Below, one piece after another: positions 1 through 9,916 of a stretch of 64,000 nt of DNA. Source of the stretch: an uncultured Pseudomonadota bacterium (GTDB taxonomy: Bacteria; Pseudomonadota; Alphaproteobacteria; Rs-D84). The position numbers and the translations under genes are program-made. Below the pieces are notes generated by a model. That model was given only the letters and a program-made list of their open reading frames with translations. It ran no database searches and was not told the origin of the DNA. Position 1 is the stretch's first letter; each line of letters begins with the position of its first letter. The stretch covers positions 1 through 64,000 of the forward strand of contig CAMOGA010000002.1 of the NCBI GenBank assembly GCA_946613885.1, given 5' to 3'.

Positions 1-3000
1 TCGCATTAGTACCACACCCAGTGTTGTAATAACCGCATGTCACATTAGAGCAACTGCTGGCACCACCAGTACTGTACTTACCAGCAGCACAAGCACCAGA
101 ACCATGACTGGTACAAGCACCAGCAGCACCATAATAACCAGCGGCGATTTGTCCACCAGAATAACTGGTTGAACATACACCTCCTGTCGCATTAGTACCG
201 CATCCGGTATTATAGTACCCTGCTGTCACATTAGAGCAACTGCTGGCACCACCAGTACTGTACTTACCACATGCACATGCCGTTTGACTATTACTTATTC
301 CACTGTAATAACCAGCACTTGTATTTGTACAAACGTTGCTGCTGTTTAAATACATCCCTGCTTTACACAAACAAGCGCTTGTGCTTGTTGAACCTGTACC
401 TGTTGTAGTTGTATTAGCGCGCCAATCAGTACAAGCAGAACAACTGCTTACACCACCTGTACTGTAATAACCCTGACTACATATTCCGCAATTACCACCA
501 GATACATAATCGCTGCTGCTTGTAGGAGATTGTACTTTACATCCACCAGCAGAAAAATAACCTGCACTAACATTACCATTTATACCTTTATCAGTACCAT
601 CAAAGGTCCAAGTACCGCCGGTACAATATTTACCAGCAGGACAGTTCTGACATGTTGCGATATTAGTACCACTGCCAACTAAGTATTTACCAGCAGCACA
701 TGTATAACTTTTACCCACACACGTTAAATTTGCTGTACCTGTATTTGCTTCTTGATAACCTGTGGGACAAGATGTTTTCAATGTATACGTGACTGCCCCA
801 TTGTCAGAAACTGTCAATTGGCAATATGTAGAATCAGTACAATTTTTTGCCCAACGAGCATAAAGTGTCTGTTGTGAATTATATGCTGTTGGTGCCAACA
901 CGAATGTTCCTGGATTAGATGAATTACCATTTCTTAATACTGTCTTCACAACGTTCGTTGATGAATCATTTGCACTAACATCACGAGTATTAGCATCAGC
1001 AGACGTATAATATCCACGGAATATCCAACCTGTACGTGTTGGTAATTGTACTGTGAACACTTCAGTAGTCGTAGAACATGTATTCGCACTAACGTTAAAC
1101 GTTGTCCATTTGGTATTAAAATATTCACAAACATATGTATAAGTATCTACATTACTGCCAACAGTATAATTATTCAAACCTGTGACATTAACTACATTTT
1201 GTAATGATAATTTGTATGTATTAGTAGTCCAAACTGCATACATAGTACGGGAAGCACTGCTGTTATACGCTGTATTTGGAAATGTATAGCTGCCACCGGC
1301 AGAATATTGCGTACCAGACGCACTGCTATCCGCCCACTTAGAAAACGTATGTCCTGTTTTTGTAAATCCATTAGATGCCAATGTACATGTTGAATTACCA
1401 CTGTTTACACCAACATTAGCCACATAAGTCTGATTACCACATGTCGTATCAGCTGTTGAGCCACCTGTATTACTATTTCCATTATATGAAATTGTCGGTG
1501 TACGCGTACAATATTGATACACCCCTGCTGGTGCACTGGCAGGAACAGCAGCACTGTTCCCCGTAACCGACTGCGGGACACCCGTTGGATTTATCATCCA
1601 TCTAGGACTTGCCCAACCATATGTTGAATTACAATACATAGTATATGATGAAGGGTTTACAGAAGAAACATCTGCAGCTGTTGACGATGTATTATAATAA
1701 TATTGTGTTTGTGTCGGCACAGGACTTACCAACGATGTTGCACTGGCACTGTTATAATAATAGAACGAGACAGGACGTGACCACACCGCATACAATGTCA
1801 CAGAACCACCATTAGTTGTACACAGATTACTTATTGTTGCCCCATCATTATGTTCTGTTGTAGAATCTGCACCGGTACTCCAACCTTTGAATGTCCATCC
1901 ATGACTGGACATCGCGGTTGGTTTATTGTTTAAATTTGCATACGTTGTCAAACTGCCACCATTTGAGAAATTTTGTGTTCCCATCGTTGTATTAGCAGTT
2001 TTAAATGTGACTGTGCACGAATATATAGTTTGCGTACAAGAACAACCTGTGGCATTACATGATAAATTACCATATCCAGAATTACATGTTCCGCCACATA
2101 CAGTAGGATTATTTGACTCAGCAGCCGTTGCATGTGAATACGTACATGTATTCCAATGCGCATATAATGTTTTGTTTGCAGAAGCATTGTAAGATCCACC
2201 GTTACCACCAACACGATTTCCACCAGTTGCCGCATCATACCAACCAGCAAACGAATATCCAGTCGGGGCACCTGTAGATGCCAAAATAAACCCAACCTCA
2301 GAACTATATTTTGCATACCACGTTCCATTGGCAGTCAATCCCTTACCCGTGCTTAAACCAGTATTGGTTATATATCCAGAACCGTTAACATACTGTGTCG
2401 AACCAGTTGTCGAATTGTAATACCCATCAAACATTCTAGTTGCGGTTAATGTACTTTGATCCAATACCGGCATCTGCGCACCACTAGGCAAATTTTGATT
2501 AAACGTAAGGGTGATGGTCGGCCCAGTTGGCGCTGTTAACTGATAGGTAGATGTTGTCATTGATTGTGTATGCGTATTGTTCAAATACACACCTGTATTA
2601 TATATAGTATATAATGTAGATGTTCCACCTGACCCATTATTTTTATTTAATGTAATTGTGAATTCGTTATAAGCCCATACCGCAGTACATGTCACATTTG
2701 CCGCAGGCATTGTAAATGACGAACCCGCATTTACATTACCAACACCATTATTACAGCTCCACCTTACAAAATGTTTATTGGCAGGCGCCGTAAACGTATT
2801 TGCCCTTGTTGTGATTGTGCTTCCCGCTGTGACACTGGGATGACCAGATGGCGCACTTCCGGTGCCACCACCATTGGCATAGGTCACATCATATGTCTGA
2901 TTTTTCCATTGTGCTGTACACGTCACATCTGCCGATGGCATTGTAAATGATGAACCCGCACTTACAGGACCAATACCATTATCACAATTCCATTTATCAA

Positions 3001-4729
3001 ATGTCTTACCAGTAGGTGCCATACACGTATTAGTTGCAGCAGTGATAGTATCACCAGAATTCAAACCAGACCCCCCAGCTGGCGCAGAACCAGAACCAGA
3101 ACCGCAAGTATATGTCAACTGATAGGTACATACTTGCGCCATCTCTAACCAATCAGTCCATGGTTTTGGTGCAGACTCCCCAAAAAAATCCCACCATTCA
3201 TTCACATTATGTCTCATCTCCCCCATCATTGCATTGGCACACATACTATCACAAAGTTCCTGTCCACAACCTCCTTCTCCAAAATCCCAATAACCAAACC
3301 ATTCTGGATTAAAACTCATAGGTGGCTCAGTGCTTTCTATATGACACCAACAATAACTGAATGGACTATTTTGACTAGGTTCACCATAATCCTTTACAAG
3401 TTCATCATCAGTAAGACGATACACCTCCTCAGGTTCTGCAAAAGGTAAACAATACCCCCTTCCTACTAACTGAATTCCAGCACCATTAAACATCCCAGTA
3501 AAACCACCATGACCATCAACAGATGTATCGTCTGCTCTAGAAAACATTCCAGTGTCCAAACCATTACAATCACCACTACCACCTTTGCCGCCACTCCAAT
3601 TTGCATACAAAGGCATACTTTGACCAGTGGTAGAAACTATCCCTGTTGCCGACCCAGTAAAATTACCATATGCATCAATTACCATTGTCCCCTGACCGTT
3701 CTTTTGGGTATAAAAACCGGTAAACGTATAACCAGACATTGTTGGCAACGTTGACAACTTTTTTATTTCCGTTGAACATGATGAATTCGAACACACCTTG
3801 GTATTATATTGTGTATAAACACTTGATGGCGACACACCACTGGTCGCGTTAGATATCTTTGAACCATTTGAATCATATAACGAAGCATCCAACGTTATCG
3901 CACCAGAAATATTCCCCGTCCATCTGGCATACCATGTCGCCGTTCGACCAGATGTACTTATCTGCTCTGTTGCCTTCGGCAAGAAAGAGCCATTTGAACC
4001 CACAACCTGTGTACCATCAGTGGCCTTGGTTGTGTAAAAACCTTGAAATGTATAACCAGTCATCACAGGTCTTGTTGACAAAGACGTAATTGTCGTTGAA
4101 CATGATGGATCTGAACACACCGATGTATTATAAGATGTGTATACAGTCGCCGGTCTTGCCGCCGTCGACGCGCTTTGCGCGGCAGATGACGCACTATTCG
4201 AAGCCCAACGATTACTATTTAATGTAATTGCACCAGATATAATCTCAGAACTTTCTTCACAAAACTCATTAGCATCAAGGGCACTAAACCAATCTACAAC
4301 AAAAGATTCTTCAGAATTAAAACCATCAGACAATCCCTTTGCACACTTATCCGCACATTCTTTATCACACGTTCTGTAATTCCCCATATCAAACGAACCA
4401 AAATATTTTGGGTATGTAAACTCTGGGTCTGTTCCTGTGACATTACACCAACAATATAAACATTCTTTTTCTTTACACCCACCTTTTTCCGGCGCATTTT
4501 TACCATCATTTGAACAAATCCCAGAACCACTTATATTGTATGAGGTGGTTTTTGTTTTAAAATCCACCTTCCAAGTATCGGAATCACTATCACTGGATGC
4601 ATCCGCAAGATTGTCAGGAATAAAAATATCGCCAGGATCCGTACAATTCGCCGCCATTGACGATATCGGCGCAAAGCCCACAAATGCCGAAAAAACAACA
4701 AAACATAATGCAAAGATTATCTTTTTCAT
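1..4729 (-). CDS. Giant secreted Cys-rich repeat surface protein (5' 1576 codons, truncated by window edge)
   Basis: The frame is open from an ATG at 4729 to the left edge, and frame is consistent at both ends. A strong ribosome site (AAGGAAGGAAG) precedes the ATG. Residues 1-27 form a Sec signal peptide (MKKII, hydrophobic core, SSMAA). Two copies of a Cys-rich module with a YCWC core lie at about residues 92 and 459. Modules of the InlB B-repeat/Listeria-Bacteroides type, ending in motifs such as WYARW, LYANW, LYAHW, MYAVW and LYARW, recur between about residues 240 and 1300. The last visible 240 residues are Gly/Ser/Cys-rich repeats (GKYSTGG, GYYNTGCG) resembling GCC2/GCC3 or TNFR-like Cys repeats. 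I infer an exported or surface-exposed adhesin-like protein. No catalytic domain is visible, and the C-terminal anchor lies outside the window. Confidence 0.85.
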   Translation of the reverse strand, partial: MKKIIFALCFVVFSAFVGFAPISSMAANCTDPGDIFIPDNLADASSDSDSDTWKVDFKTKTTSYNISGSGICSNDGKNAPEKGGCKEKECLYCWCNVTGTDPEFTYPKYFGSFDMGNYRTCDKECADKCAKGLSDGFNSEESFVVDWFSALDANEFCEESSEIISGAITLNSNRWASNSASSAAQSASTAARPATVYTSYNTSVCSDPSCSTTITSLSTRPVMTGYTFQGFYTTKATDGTQVVGSNGSFLPKATEQISTSGRTATWYARWTGNISGAITLDASLYDSNGSKISNATSGVSPSSVYTQYNTKVCSNSSCSTEIKKLSTLPTMSGYTFTGFYTQKNGQGTMVIDAYGNFTGSATGIVSTTGQSMPLYANWSGGKGGSGDCNGLDTGMFSRADDTSVDGHGGFTGMFNGAGIQLVGRGYCLPFAEPEEVYRLTDDELVKDYGEPSQNSPFSYCWCHIESTEPPMSFNPEWFGYWDFGEGGCGQELCDSMCANAMMGEMRHNVNEWWDFFGESAPKPWTDWLEMAQVCTYQLTYTCGSGSGSAPAGGSGLNSGDTITAATNTCMAPTGKTFDKWNCDNGIGPVSAGSSFTMPSADVTCTAQWKNQTYDVTYANGGGTGSAPSGHPSVTAGSTITTRANTFTAPANKHFVRWSCNNGVGNVNAGSSFTMPAANVTCTAVWAYNEFTITLNKNNGSGGTSTLYTIYNTGVYLNNTHTQSMTTSTYQLTAPTGPTITLTFNQNLPSGAQMPVLDQSTLTATRMFDGYYNSTTGSTQYVNGSGYITNTGLSTGKGLTANGTWYAKYSSEVGFILASTGAPTGYSFAGWYDAATGGNRVGGNGGSYNASANKTLYAHWNTCTYSHATAAESNNPTVCGGTCNSGYGNLSCNATGCSCTQTIYSCTVTFKTANTTMGTQNFSNGGSLTTYANLNNKPTAMSSHGWTFKGWSTGADSTTEHNDGATISNLCTTNGGSVTLYAVWSRPVSFYYYNSASATSLVSPVPTQTQYYYNTSSTAADVSSVNPSSYTMYCNSTYGWASPRWMINPTGVPQSVTGNSAAVPASAPAGVYQYCTRTPTISYNGNSNTGGSTADTTCGNQTYVANVGVNSGNSTCTLASNGFTKTGHTFSKWADSSASGTQYSAGGSYTFPNTAYNSSASRTMYAVWTTNTYKLSLQNVVNVTGLNNYTVGSNVDTYTYVCEYFNTKWTTFNVSANTCSTTTEVFTVQLPTRTGWIFRGYYTSADANTRDVSANDSSTNVVKTVLRNGNSSNPGTFVLAPTAYNSQQTLYARWAKNCTDSTYCQLTVSDNGAVTYTLKTSCPTGYQEANTGTANLTCVGKSYTCAAGKYLVGSGTNIATCQNCPAGKYCTGGTWTFDGTDKGINGNVSAGYFSAGGCKVQSPTSSSDYVSGGNCGICSQGYYSTGGVSSCSACTDWRANTTTTGTGSTSTSACLCKAGMYLNSSNVCTNTSAGYYSGISNSQTACACGKYSTGGASSCSNVTAGYYNTGCGTNATGGVCSTSYSGGQIAAGYYGAAGACTSHGSGACAAGKYSTGGASSCSNVTCGYYNTGCGTNA

Positions 4730-4758
4730 AATCGCTTCCTTCCTTAATATATATCTTG

Positions 4759-4788
4759 AGTGTAGAACAAAAAACGAATCGGTGTAAA
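4759..4788 (-). promoter_or_regulatory. Putative sigma70-type promoter of the giant surface protein gene
   Basis: On the minus strand TTTACA (4788-4783) and TACACT (4764-4759) are 18 bp apart, about 30 bp before the ATG at 4729. The same TTTACA plus TTAAGGAAG leader style precedes the other secreted repeat protein at 48465. This is a motif match only. Confidence 0.4.
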
Positions 4789-4871
4789 GCGAAAAATTAG
4801 GAAAAAATAAAAATTTTTATACAAATTTTAACACGTTGAAAAAACCGTTTTTTTGAAAGCATATTCCACCA

Positions 4872-5034
4872 TGGGATAACACCCTCCGGCTGCGCCGCAC
4901 ACCCCCATTAGGGCATACCCCCCTCCCGGTCTTCGACCGTACTCCCCCGTTTGGGGAGAATCCTCATAACTCACGAGAATAAATTCGCCCCCACCGGGGG
5001 AGAGGGCCACGAAGTGGCGCGGGGGGTATAGCAA
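4872..5034. repeat. GC-rich multi-hairpin intergenic element
   Basis: This stretch between the surface-protein gene and mreB is strikingly GC-rich against AT-rich surroundings. It folds into consecutive short hairpins: CGGTC-TTC-GACCG (4927-4939), CTCCCC-loop-GGGGAG (4942-4958), CCCCC-ACC-GGGGG (4988-5000) and GCCAC-GAA-GTGGC (5006-5018). The architecture resembles REP/MITE-type dispersed elements. Only one copy lies in the window, so dispersal in the genome is inferred. A reading frame crosses it on the minus strand, but I see no gene-like features in it. Confidence 0.55.
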
Positions 5035-5069
5035 AAAATGCCTATCTTTGACAATATCAGGAAATAAAA

Positions 5070-6134
<1,065 letters not shown>

Positions 6135-6148
6135 TTAATATCGTTCGC

Positions 6149-6176
6149 ATTATAAAGCAGGCGTAAAAAAAATCAA
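6149..6176 (-). promoter_or_regulatory. Putative mreB promoter
   Basis: On the minus strand TTGATT (6176-6171) and a consensus TATAAT (6154-6149) are spaced 16 bp, giving an expected start near 6142 and a leader of about 20 nt before the mreB ATG at 6119. Confidence 0.6.
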
Positions 6177-6192
6177 GCACACTTAACAAATT

Positions 6193-6221
6193 TTGATTTT
6201 TTATTTGATTTTCAATATATT
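6193..6221 (+). promoter_or_regulatory. Putative rnpA promoter
   Basis: TTGATT (6193-6198) and TATATT (6216-6221) are separated by 17 bp. Transcription would begin only about 10 nt before the rnpA ATG, giving a very short leader. It is back-to-back with the mreB promoter. Confidence 0.4.
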
Positions 6222-6238
6222 CTGGTATCATTTACGGT

Positions 6239-6598
6239 ATGAAACGAAAAACCATACGTAATCATAACGATTTTTTAACCCAGCGCACAGACCCGTGTGT
6301 CATGAATTTATTTTTCACCGTAAAAATAAAACCTGCTAAAATTCCAGGCGATGCCAGATATGGCATTATCGCACCAAAACGGGTTTTCAAATTGGCAACT
6401 ATGCGCAATCGTGCTAAACGTATAGTGCGTGATTGGATTGCAGCAAACGAAGATTTAATGCTGGATGAATACGATTACGTTTTTGTTCTGCGCGAACCGA
6501 TTTTATACCTGCCCAGGGACAAAGGTCGCCGTAAAATGCACTTAAAATTGCGCTATTTGGCAAAACACTATTCACAAAATGTCACACAACAATCATAA
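6239..6598 (+). CDS. rnpA: Ribonuclease P protein component
   Basis: This is the protein subunit of RNase P, which binds the catalytic RNA and pre-tRNA 5' leaders. The 119-residue protein has the family's basic RNR-type signature (about residues 46-64: KRVFKLATMRNRAKRIVRDW). It is followed by yidD with a 20-bp overlap, the usual rnpA-yidD order. rpmH, which normally sits immediately upstream, is absent here. The ATG at 6239 has no clear ribosome site and lies next to the predicted promoter. Confidence 0.93.
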   Translation: MKRKTIRNHNDFLTQRTDPCVMNLFFTVKIKPAKIPGDARYGIIAPKRVFKLATMRNRAKRIVRDWIAANEDLMLDEYDYVFVLREPILYLPRDKGRRKMHLKLRYLAKHYSQNVTQQS

Positions 6599-6818
6599 TT
6601 TTTTCGTAAAAACTGGATGTAAATTGATAAATTTTTATCAAATCTGCATATCGCCTTTTATTGGCGGTCGTGCTGCGTGCCGCTTTACCCCAACATGCAG
6701 TGAATACACCAAACAATCAATCGAAAAATACGGATTTGTGCGCGGAACATGGATGGGAATTAAACGTATATCACGATGCAGGCCATATGGTGGTTATGGT
6801 TATGACCCTGTGCCTTGA
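6579..6818 (+). CDS. yidD: Membrane protein insertion efficiency factor YidD
   Basis: YidD is a small inner-membrane-associated protein that assists YidC-dependent insertion. The 79-residue protein shows the family's diagnostic pattern: FYQICISPFIG, then the CRFTPTCSEY motif (about residues 35-44) and the Gly/Tyr-rich end with CRPYGGYGYDP. It overlaps the end of rnpA and stops with UGA, which shows UGA is read as stop in this genome. The accB promoter overlaps its stop codon. Confidence 0.95.
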   Translation: MSHNNHNFFVKTGCKLINFYQICISPFIGGRAACRFTPTCSEYTKQSIEKYGFVRGTWMGIKRISRCRPYGGYGYDPVP

Positions 6819-6842
6819 CATAAAAAATCATTGTGGTAAAAT
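6815..6842 (+). promoter_or_regulatory. Putative accBC promoter
   Basis: A perfect TTGACA (6815-6820), overlapping the yidD stop, is followed after 16 bp by TAAAAT (6837-6842), about 35 bp before the accB ATG. Confidence 0.6.
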
Positions 6843-6877
6843 TATAAGGATAGTAACAAACAAAAGGATTTTTAGTT

Positions 6878-7330
6878 ATGACTTCTTTTCGGGCAACCGT
6901 AGAAAACATGTCCAAACTGATGGACGAAATGGGAATTACAGAACTAGATTTGGAACGCCAATTATTTCTGGGATTATATCGCAAACATATACACCTGTCT
7001 AAACAACAGGCTGTTGCTGCTGCGCCGGTTGGATTTGTGCAACAACCAAAAAATACTGAATCAAAAATATCTGGTCACGCATTAAAATCACCAATGGTTG
7101 GTGTTGTATATTTGGCACCAGAACCGGGCGCAAAACCATTTGTTAAGGTTGGCGATACAATTCGTGCCGGCGACACAATCGCTTTGGTCGAAGCAATGAA
7201 AACATTTAATCCAATCAAATCTGATATTGACGGTATCGTCAAAGAAATATTGGTAAACGATGGGATGGCTGTCGAATTTGATATGCCAATCGCCGTAATA
7301 GAACAGGTTTCAAATAATGACGCAAATTAA
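6878..7330 (+). CDS. accB: Biotin carboxyl carrier protein of acetyl-CoA carboxylase
   Basis: AccB carries the biotin that AccC carboxylates and the AccAD transferase uses to make malonyl-CoA, the first step of fatty acid synthesis. The 150-residue protein has the expected layout: an N-terminal helical region, a flexible Ala/Pro/Gln linker (about 42-60), and a C-terminal lipoyl/biotinyl domain with the EAMK biotinylation motif (biotinyl Lys near 108). It overlaps accC by 14 bp, implying translational coupling. Confidence 0.97.
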   Translation: MTSFRATVENMSKLMDEMGITELDLERQLFLGLYRKHIHLSKQQAVAAAPVGFVQQPKNTESKISGHALKSPMVGVVYLAPEPGAKPFVKVGDTIRAGDTIALVEAMKTFNPIKSDIDGIVKEILVNDGMAVEFDMPIAVIEQVSNNDAN

Positions 7331-8699
7331 AAAGGTCTTAATCGCTAATCGTGGCGAAATTGCACTGCGCATTATTCGTGCGTGTCGCGATATGGGAATA
7401 AGAACTGTGGCGGTGTATTCAACCGCAGACAGGGATGCAATGCATGTAAAACTGGCCGATGAATCTGTTTGTATTGGGCCGGCACAATCGTCTGATTCTT
7501 ATCTGAACGAATCCGCAATTTTAACGGCTGCATTACTGACAAATTCTGATGCAATTCATCCAGGATATGGTTTTTTATCAGAACGTGCCGATTTCGTGGA
7601 CAAAGTCGAAGAACACGGACTTATCTGGATTGGTCCAAATGCCGATATGATTCGCAAAATGGGCGACAAAGTAAACGCTAAACAAACTGCAATCAAATGT
7701 GGTTTGCCGGTCGTTCCGGGTTCTGATGGTGCAATCAAAGATATTGATGATGCGTTAATGTGGGCGGATAAAATCGGTTATCCTGTGATGATCAAGGCGG
7801 CATCTGGTGGTGGTGGTCGTGGTATGCGTGCAATTCATAACGCAAATGAATTACGTGAATTTTTCCCAATTGTACGCGCAGAATCTAAATCTGCATTTGG
7901 CGATGATACGTTATACATGGAAAAACTGTTATTACATCCACGCCATATTGAATTTCAGGTTCTGGGTGACAAACATGGCAATGTTGTAATCTTTGGCGAA
8001 CGCGATTGTTCATTGCAACGCAAAAACCAAAAAATTATGGAAGAATGTCCTGCGGCGATATTAACGCAAAAACAACGCGATGATATGATTGAAATCTGCA
8101 AAAATGCCGCAAAAAAGATGAAATACGTAAATGCCGGAACATTCGAATTTATGTTTGAAGACGGTAAATTTTATTTTCTGGAAATGAATACCCGCCTGCA
8201 GGTTGAACATCCGGTCACTGAAATGGTTTATGGTGTTGATTTGGTACACGAACAAATTCGTATTGCAGCTGGCGAAAAATTGGGTTATACGCAATCTGCC
8301 CTGGTTCCGCACGGACACGCGATTGAATTTCGTATAAATGCCGAAGATCCAGAAACATTTATTCCAAATCCTGGAAAAATCGAATTATACGCACCATCTG
8401 GCGGTATGGGCGTTCGCGTGGACAGTGCCGTTTATACTGGCTATACAATTCCACCGACATACGATTCGATGATTGCGAAATTAATTGTTCACGCACAATC
8501 TCGTCCTGCATGTATCATGCGCGCAGAACGTGCATTGGATGAATTTGTTATCGAAGGAATCAAAACAACAATTCCTTTACAGAAAAAATTATTGCAAAAT
8601 TCTGATGTTCGCCAATTAAAAACCGACAATCATTGGCTGGAAAGTTTTCTGGAATCTGAAAAAAACAAACCAGAAACAACCACTGACGAACAAAAATAA
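7317..8699 (+). CDS. accC: Biotin carboxylase subunit of acetyl-CoA carboxylase
   Basis: AccC carboxylates biotin on AccB using ATP and bicarbonate. The 460-residue ATP-grasp protein carries the N-terminal domain (LIANRGEIALRIIRA), the glycine-rich nucleotide loop (KAASGGGGRGM, about 161-171) and the catalytic EMNTRLQVEHPVTE segment, ending with the biotin carboxylase C-domain. The last 20 or so residues are polar and Thr/Glu/Lys-rich. It is the second gene of accBC and is followed directly by a bidirectional terminator shared with rpsO. Confidence 0.98.
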   Translation: MTQIKKVLIANRGEIALRIIRACRDMGIRTVAVYSTADRDAMHVKLADESVCIGPAQSSDSYLNESAILTAALLTNSDAIHPGYGFLSERADFVDKVEEHGLIWIGPNADMIRKMGDKVNAKQTAIKCGLPVVPGSDGAIKDIDDALMWADKIGYPVMIKAASGGGGRGMRAIHNANELREFFPIVRAESKSAFGDDTLYMEKLLLHPRHIEFQVLGDKHGNVVIFGERDCSLQRKNQKIMEECPAAILTQKQRDDMIEICKNAAKKMKYVNAGTFEFMFEDGKFYFLEMNTRLQVEHPVTEMVYGVDLVHEQIRIAAGEKLGYTQSALVPHGHAIEFRINAEDPETFIPNPGKIELYAPSGGMGVRVDSAVYTGYTIPPTYDSMIAKLIVHAQSRPACIMRAERALDEFVIEGIKTTIPLQKKLLQNSDVRQLKTDNHWLESFLESEKNKPETTTDEQK

Positions 8700-8715
8700 A
8701 AAAACAAATAAAAAC

Positions 8716-8731
8716 ACCGGCAAATGCCGGT
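8716..8731. terminator. Bidirectional intrinsic terminator between accC and rpsO
   Basis: The stem ACCGGCA-AA-TGCCGGT is flanked by an A-rich tract on the left and a T-rich tract on the right that also pair, so it can end transcription of both converging operons. Near-identical palindromes occur at 14507 and 57181. Confidence 0.85.
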
Positions 8732-8750
8732 ATTTTTATTTATCTTTATT

Positions 8751-9023
8751 TTATTTACGCAGACCCAATTTTTTAATCAAATCTTCGTAGTCAGCAACAC
8801 TGTGTTTTTTGATATAAGCTAACAATCTTTTACGACGGTTAACCATCATCAACAAACCACGTTTTGAATGTTCATCTTTGTGGTTATTCTTCATGTGTTG
8901 TGTTAAATTGCGAATACGTTCTGTCAAAACAGCAACCTGAGCCGCCGCAGAACCACCATTATCTTTGTCAGATGTTTTATAAGCGGCAATTAATTCGCTT
9001 TTCTTTTCTTTTGTTATGGACAT
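8751..9023 (-). CDS. rpsO: 30S ribosomal protein uS15
   Basis: This primary 16S rRNA-binding protein of the small-subunit platform is 90 residues long, matching the family. The core from [14 protein letters not shown] through [20 protein letters not shown] is characteristic. It follows truB after an 18-bp gap and ends the operon at the shared terminator. It lies apart from pnp (19552), whereas many bacteria pair rpsO and pnp. Confidence 0.98.
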   Translation of the reverse strand: MSITKEKKSELIAAYKTSDKDNGGSAAAQVAVLTERIRNLTQHMKNNHKDEHSKRGLLMMVNRRKRLLAYIKKHSVADYEDLIKKLGLRK

Positions 9024-9041
9024 TTATCAATCCTTTGTTTG

Positions 9042-9914
9042 TTAAATTGTTCTTTTCGGGTGCAGTTTTCCGCCATCTACACATCCAATGCCGATAAAAT
9101 CTTTACCAACATAAACGCGTTTTAAACCGTCCACTGCATCAGTTTCGATAAATCCGCCATTTTTATAAAATTTTGCATCTTTATCGTTCAAATTGATTAC
9201 CGGAATGTCCCCCAGCGCACAATCTGATGACATCAAATATTGTTTGATATCGCCCCCATTATTAAACATTTTTTCCAAAAAATCAAGTTTTACAGCATTG
9301 TTTATATCAAACCCATTTGTTTTTATTCTGCGAATATACGTTGTTGTTGCAATTGCCCCGCAAAAATTCGCAATATCCCTGACGATAGACCGCACGTACG
9401 TTCCACGCGAACAAACTACCCTGAAATTATATTCATTTTCCCGGCCTTTTCCGATAAATTCTATATCAAAAATTTTTATCGGACGTGGCTGCATTTCAAC
9501 TTCTTTCCCCTGACGTGCCAGTTTATATGCACGCACACCATTTACATGAATCGCAGATAATTTTGGTGGTATTTGTTCTGTCATTTTTGAAATTTTTTCA
9601 CACGCATCAAATATCTGGCCATCTTCTGGAATAACATTATCTGTTTTTAGTGTTTTTCCGGTTATATCAAACGAATCGGTTTCAACACCAAAACGCAAAC
9701 CAAATAAATACTCTTTGGTATTATCATTCAGCGATTCGACATACGGTATCATTTTTGTCGCATTTCCAATTGCAATAGTTAAAACACCAGTAGCCATCGG
9801 ATCCAGTGTCCCAATATGTCCAAATTTCTTTTCTTGGAACATACGCGCAACACGATATCCAGCACTTCTGCTGAACACCCCACTATCTTTATCCAAAATT
9901 ATTATTCCATCCAT
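9042..9914 (-). CDS. truB: tRNA pseudouridine-55 synthase
   Basis: TruB converts U55 of the tRNA T-loop to pseudouridine. The 290-residue protein has the catalytic motif GTLDPMATG (catalytic Asp near residue 38), the KEYLFGLRFGVETDSFD segment and the CSRGTYVRSIVRD motif. It starts 3 bp after the mutS stop and precedes rpsO, as in many genomes. Of note, the elongator tRNA-Met in this window has C rather than U at position 55, so it could not be a TruB substrate there. Confidence 0.97.
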   Translation of the reverse strand: MDGIIILDKDSGVFSRSAGYRVARMFQEKKFGHIGTLDPMATGVLTIAIGNATKMIPYVESLNDNTKEYLFGLRFGVETDSFDITGKTLKTDNVIPEDGQIFDACEKISKMTEQIPPKLSAIHVNGVRAYKLARQGKEVEMQPRPIKIFDIEFIGKGRENEYNFRVVCSRGTYVRSIVRDIANFCGAIATTTYIRRIKTNGFDINNAVKLDFLEKMFNNGGDIKQYLMSSDCALGDIPVINLNDKDAKFYKNGGFIETDAVDGLKRVYVGKDFIGIGCVDGGKLHPKRTI

Positions 9915-9916
9915 AT

